Shown piece by piece: positions 13,129 to 13,499 of a stretch of DNA of 13,499 bases. The number at the start of each line of letters is the position of its first letter. Position 1 is the first letter of the stretch. The position numbers and the translations under genes are program-made. The notes beneath the pieces are model-generated. The model made no database searches. It was not told the origin of the DNA and saw only the letters and a program-made list of their open reading frames with translations. Source of the DNA: Sulfuritalea sp. (GTDB lineage: Bacteria; Pseudomonadota; Gammaproteobacteria; Burkholderiales; Rhodocyclaceae); assembly GCA_021738105.1 (NCBI GenBank), contig JAIPCS010000087.1:1-13499 (forward strand), read 5' to 3'.

Positions 13129-13499
13129 GCAGCTTCATCTCCACAAAATATTCGCGCTCCTTGGGAAACGCAAATACCGGCAGGCCGGTAGCCGTCTCGA
13201 TAGACTCTATGGTTTCGGCAATTCCATTGGGTGTTGCTGTGGCGAGGACAAACCACATGTTCAGAGCGTGTTCGCGCCGATAGTTGTGTGCCACTTCGGG
13301 AAACGCGTTCACTTGAGCAGCCACCCGCTCGAAGTCGATCTCCGGTATGCGCATCGCCGCGAGTACAAACGCACCACCGGCTCGTTCAATCTGGAACATC
13401 GGGCCGAAGCGCGTCAGGACGCGGCGCTCCAGCAACGCATCAAGACGCTGCAGCAGATCTGCCTCACTCATGCCCAGCCGCTCAGCGACTTCGCGATAA
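13121..13499 (-). CDS. nirG: NirG-like siroheme decarboxylase subunit (5' end cut by window)
   Basis: The visible 125 residues belong to the same AsnC-like siroheme decarboxylase family and probably form the partner subunit of the next gene. The frame is open to the window edge: YREVAERLGMSEADLLQRL is the helix-turn-helix, so the methionine at 13471 inside it is not the true start. Next come RFGPMFQIERAGGAFVLAAM, AHNYRREHALNMWFVLAT and the closing FPKEREYFVEMKL. The HNYRR/NMWFVL type is distinct from the HCYRRP/YNLFAMVH type of the neighbour, matching a G-H (or D-L) pair. About 20 to 30 N-terminal residues are probably missing. Confidence 0.85.
   Translation of the reverse strand, partial: YREVAERLGMSEADLLQRLDALLERRVLTRFGPMFQIERAGGAFVLAAMRIPEIDFERVAAQVNAFPEVAHNYRREHALNMWFVLATATPNGIAETIESIETATGLPVFAFPKEREYFVEMKLRA

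Noticed and set aside
1..13499. CRISPR arrays, tRNA/rRNA genes, insertion sequences, integrases or prophage genes
   Set aside because: I read for regular direct repeats, terminal inverted repeats and transposase-like proteins and saw none. The window is filled by metabolic and regulatory genes with similar composition.

Overview
The window is a denitrification locus from a proteobacterium, most likely a betaproteobacterium of the Rhodocyclales or a relative. I base this on a clade II (atypical) nitrous oxide reductase cluster beside a RegB/RegA two-component system and heme d1 biosynthesis genes. I could run no database search, so the taxonomic call is an inference from family resemblance.

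Layout. Positions 1-9224 (minus strand) hold a clade II nos cluster. Transcribed right to left it reads nosZ, a small monoheme cytochrome c, a diheme cytochrome c, nosB, nosD, nosG, nosH, nosF and nosL, which is cut by the window edge. NosZ has a Sec-type rather than a twin-arginine signal peptide. nosR and nosX are absent and nosB is present, all of which mark clade II. From nosB to nosL the genes overlap or are separated by at most 32 bases. nosZ is set apart by a strong intrinsic terminator at 6871-6905. The diheme cytochrome has its own FNR-type box at 6487-6500, so the cluster probably forms at least two transcription units: abundant nosZ with limited read-through, and an anaerobically induced cytochrome-nosBDGHFL operon.

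Positions 9225-9437 are a divergent control region with an FNR/DNR-type box and a RegA/PrrA-type box. To its right a small membrane-anchored periplasmic protein (9438-9908) is transcribed away from nosZ. It is unnamed and is a candidate copper or maturation factor.

Positions 9939-11840 (minus strand) encode a RegA-type response regulator and a RegB-type redox sensor kinase. A second RegA-like box, 14 of 16 bases identical to the one upstream of nosZ, lies at the 5' end of regB. There regB diverges from a diheme c4-like cytochrome (11926-12585, plus strand). The right edge holds convergent minus-strand nirG (5' cut) and nirH, siroheme decarboxylase subunits for heme d1 of cytochrome cd1 nitrite reductase.

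How they may work together: NosG/NosH (quinol side) and the c-type cytochromes would pass electrons to periplasmic NosZ. NosD, NosF and NosL would assemble or supply its copper centres. RegBA (quinone/redox) and an FNR-family regulator (oxygen/NO) would set expression. The neighbouring nir genes make the cofactor for the earlier nitrite reduction step.
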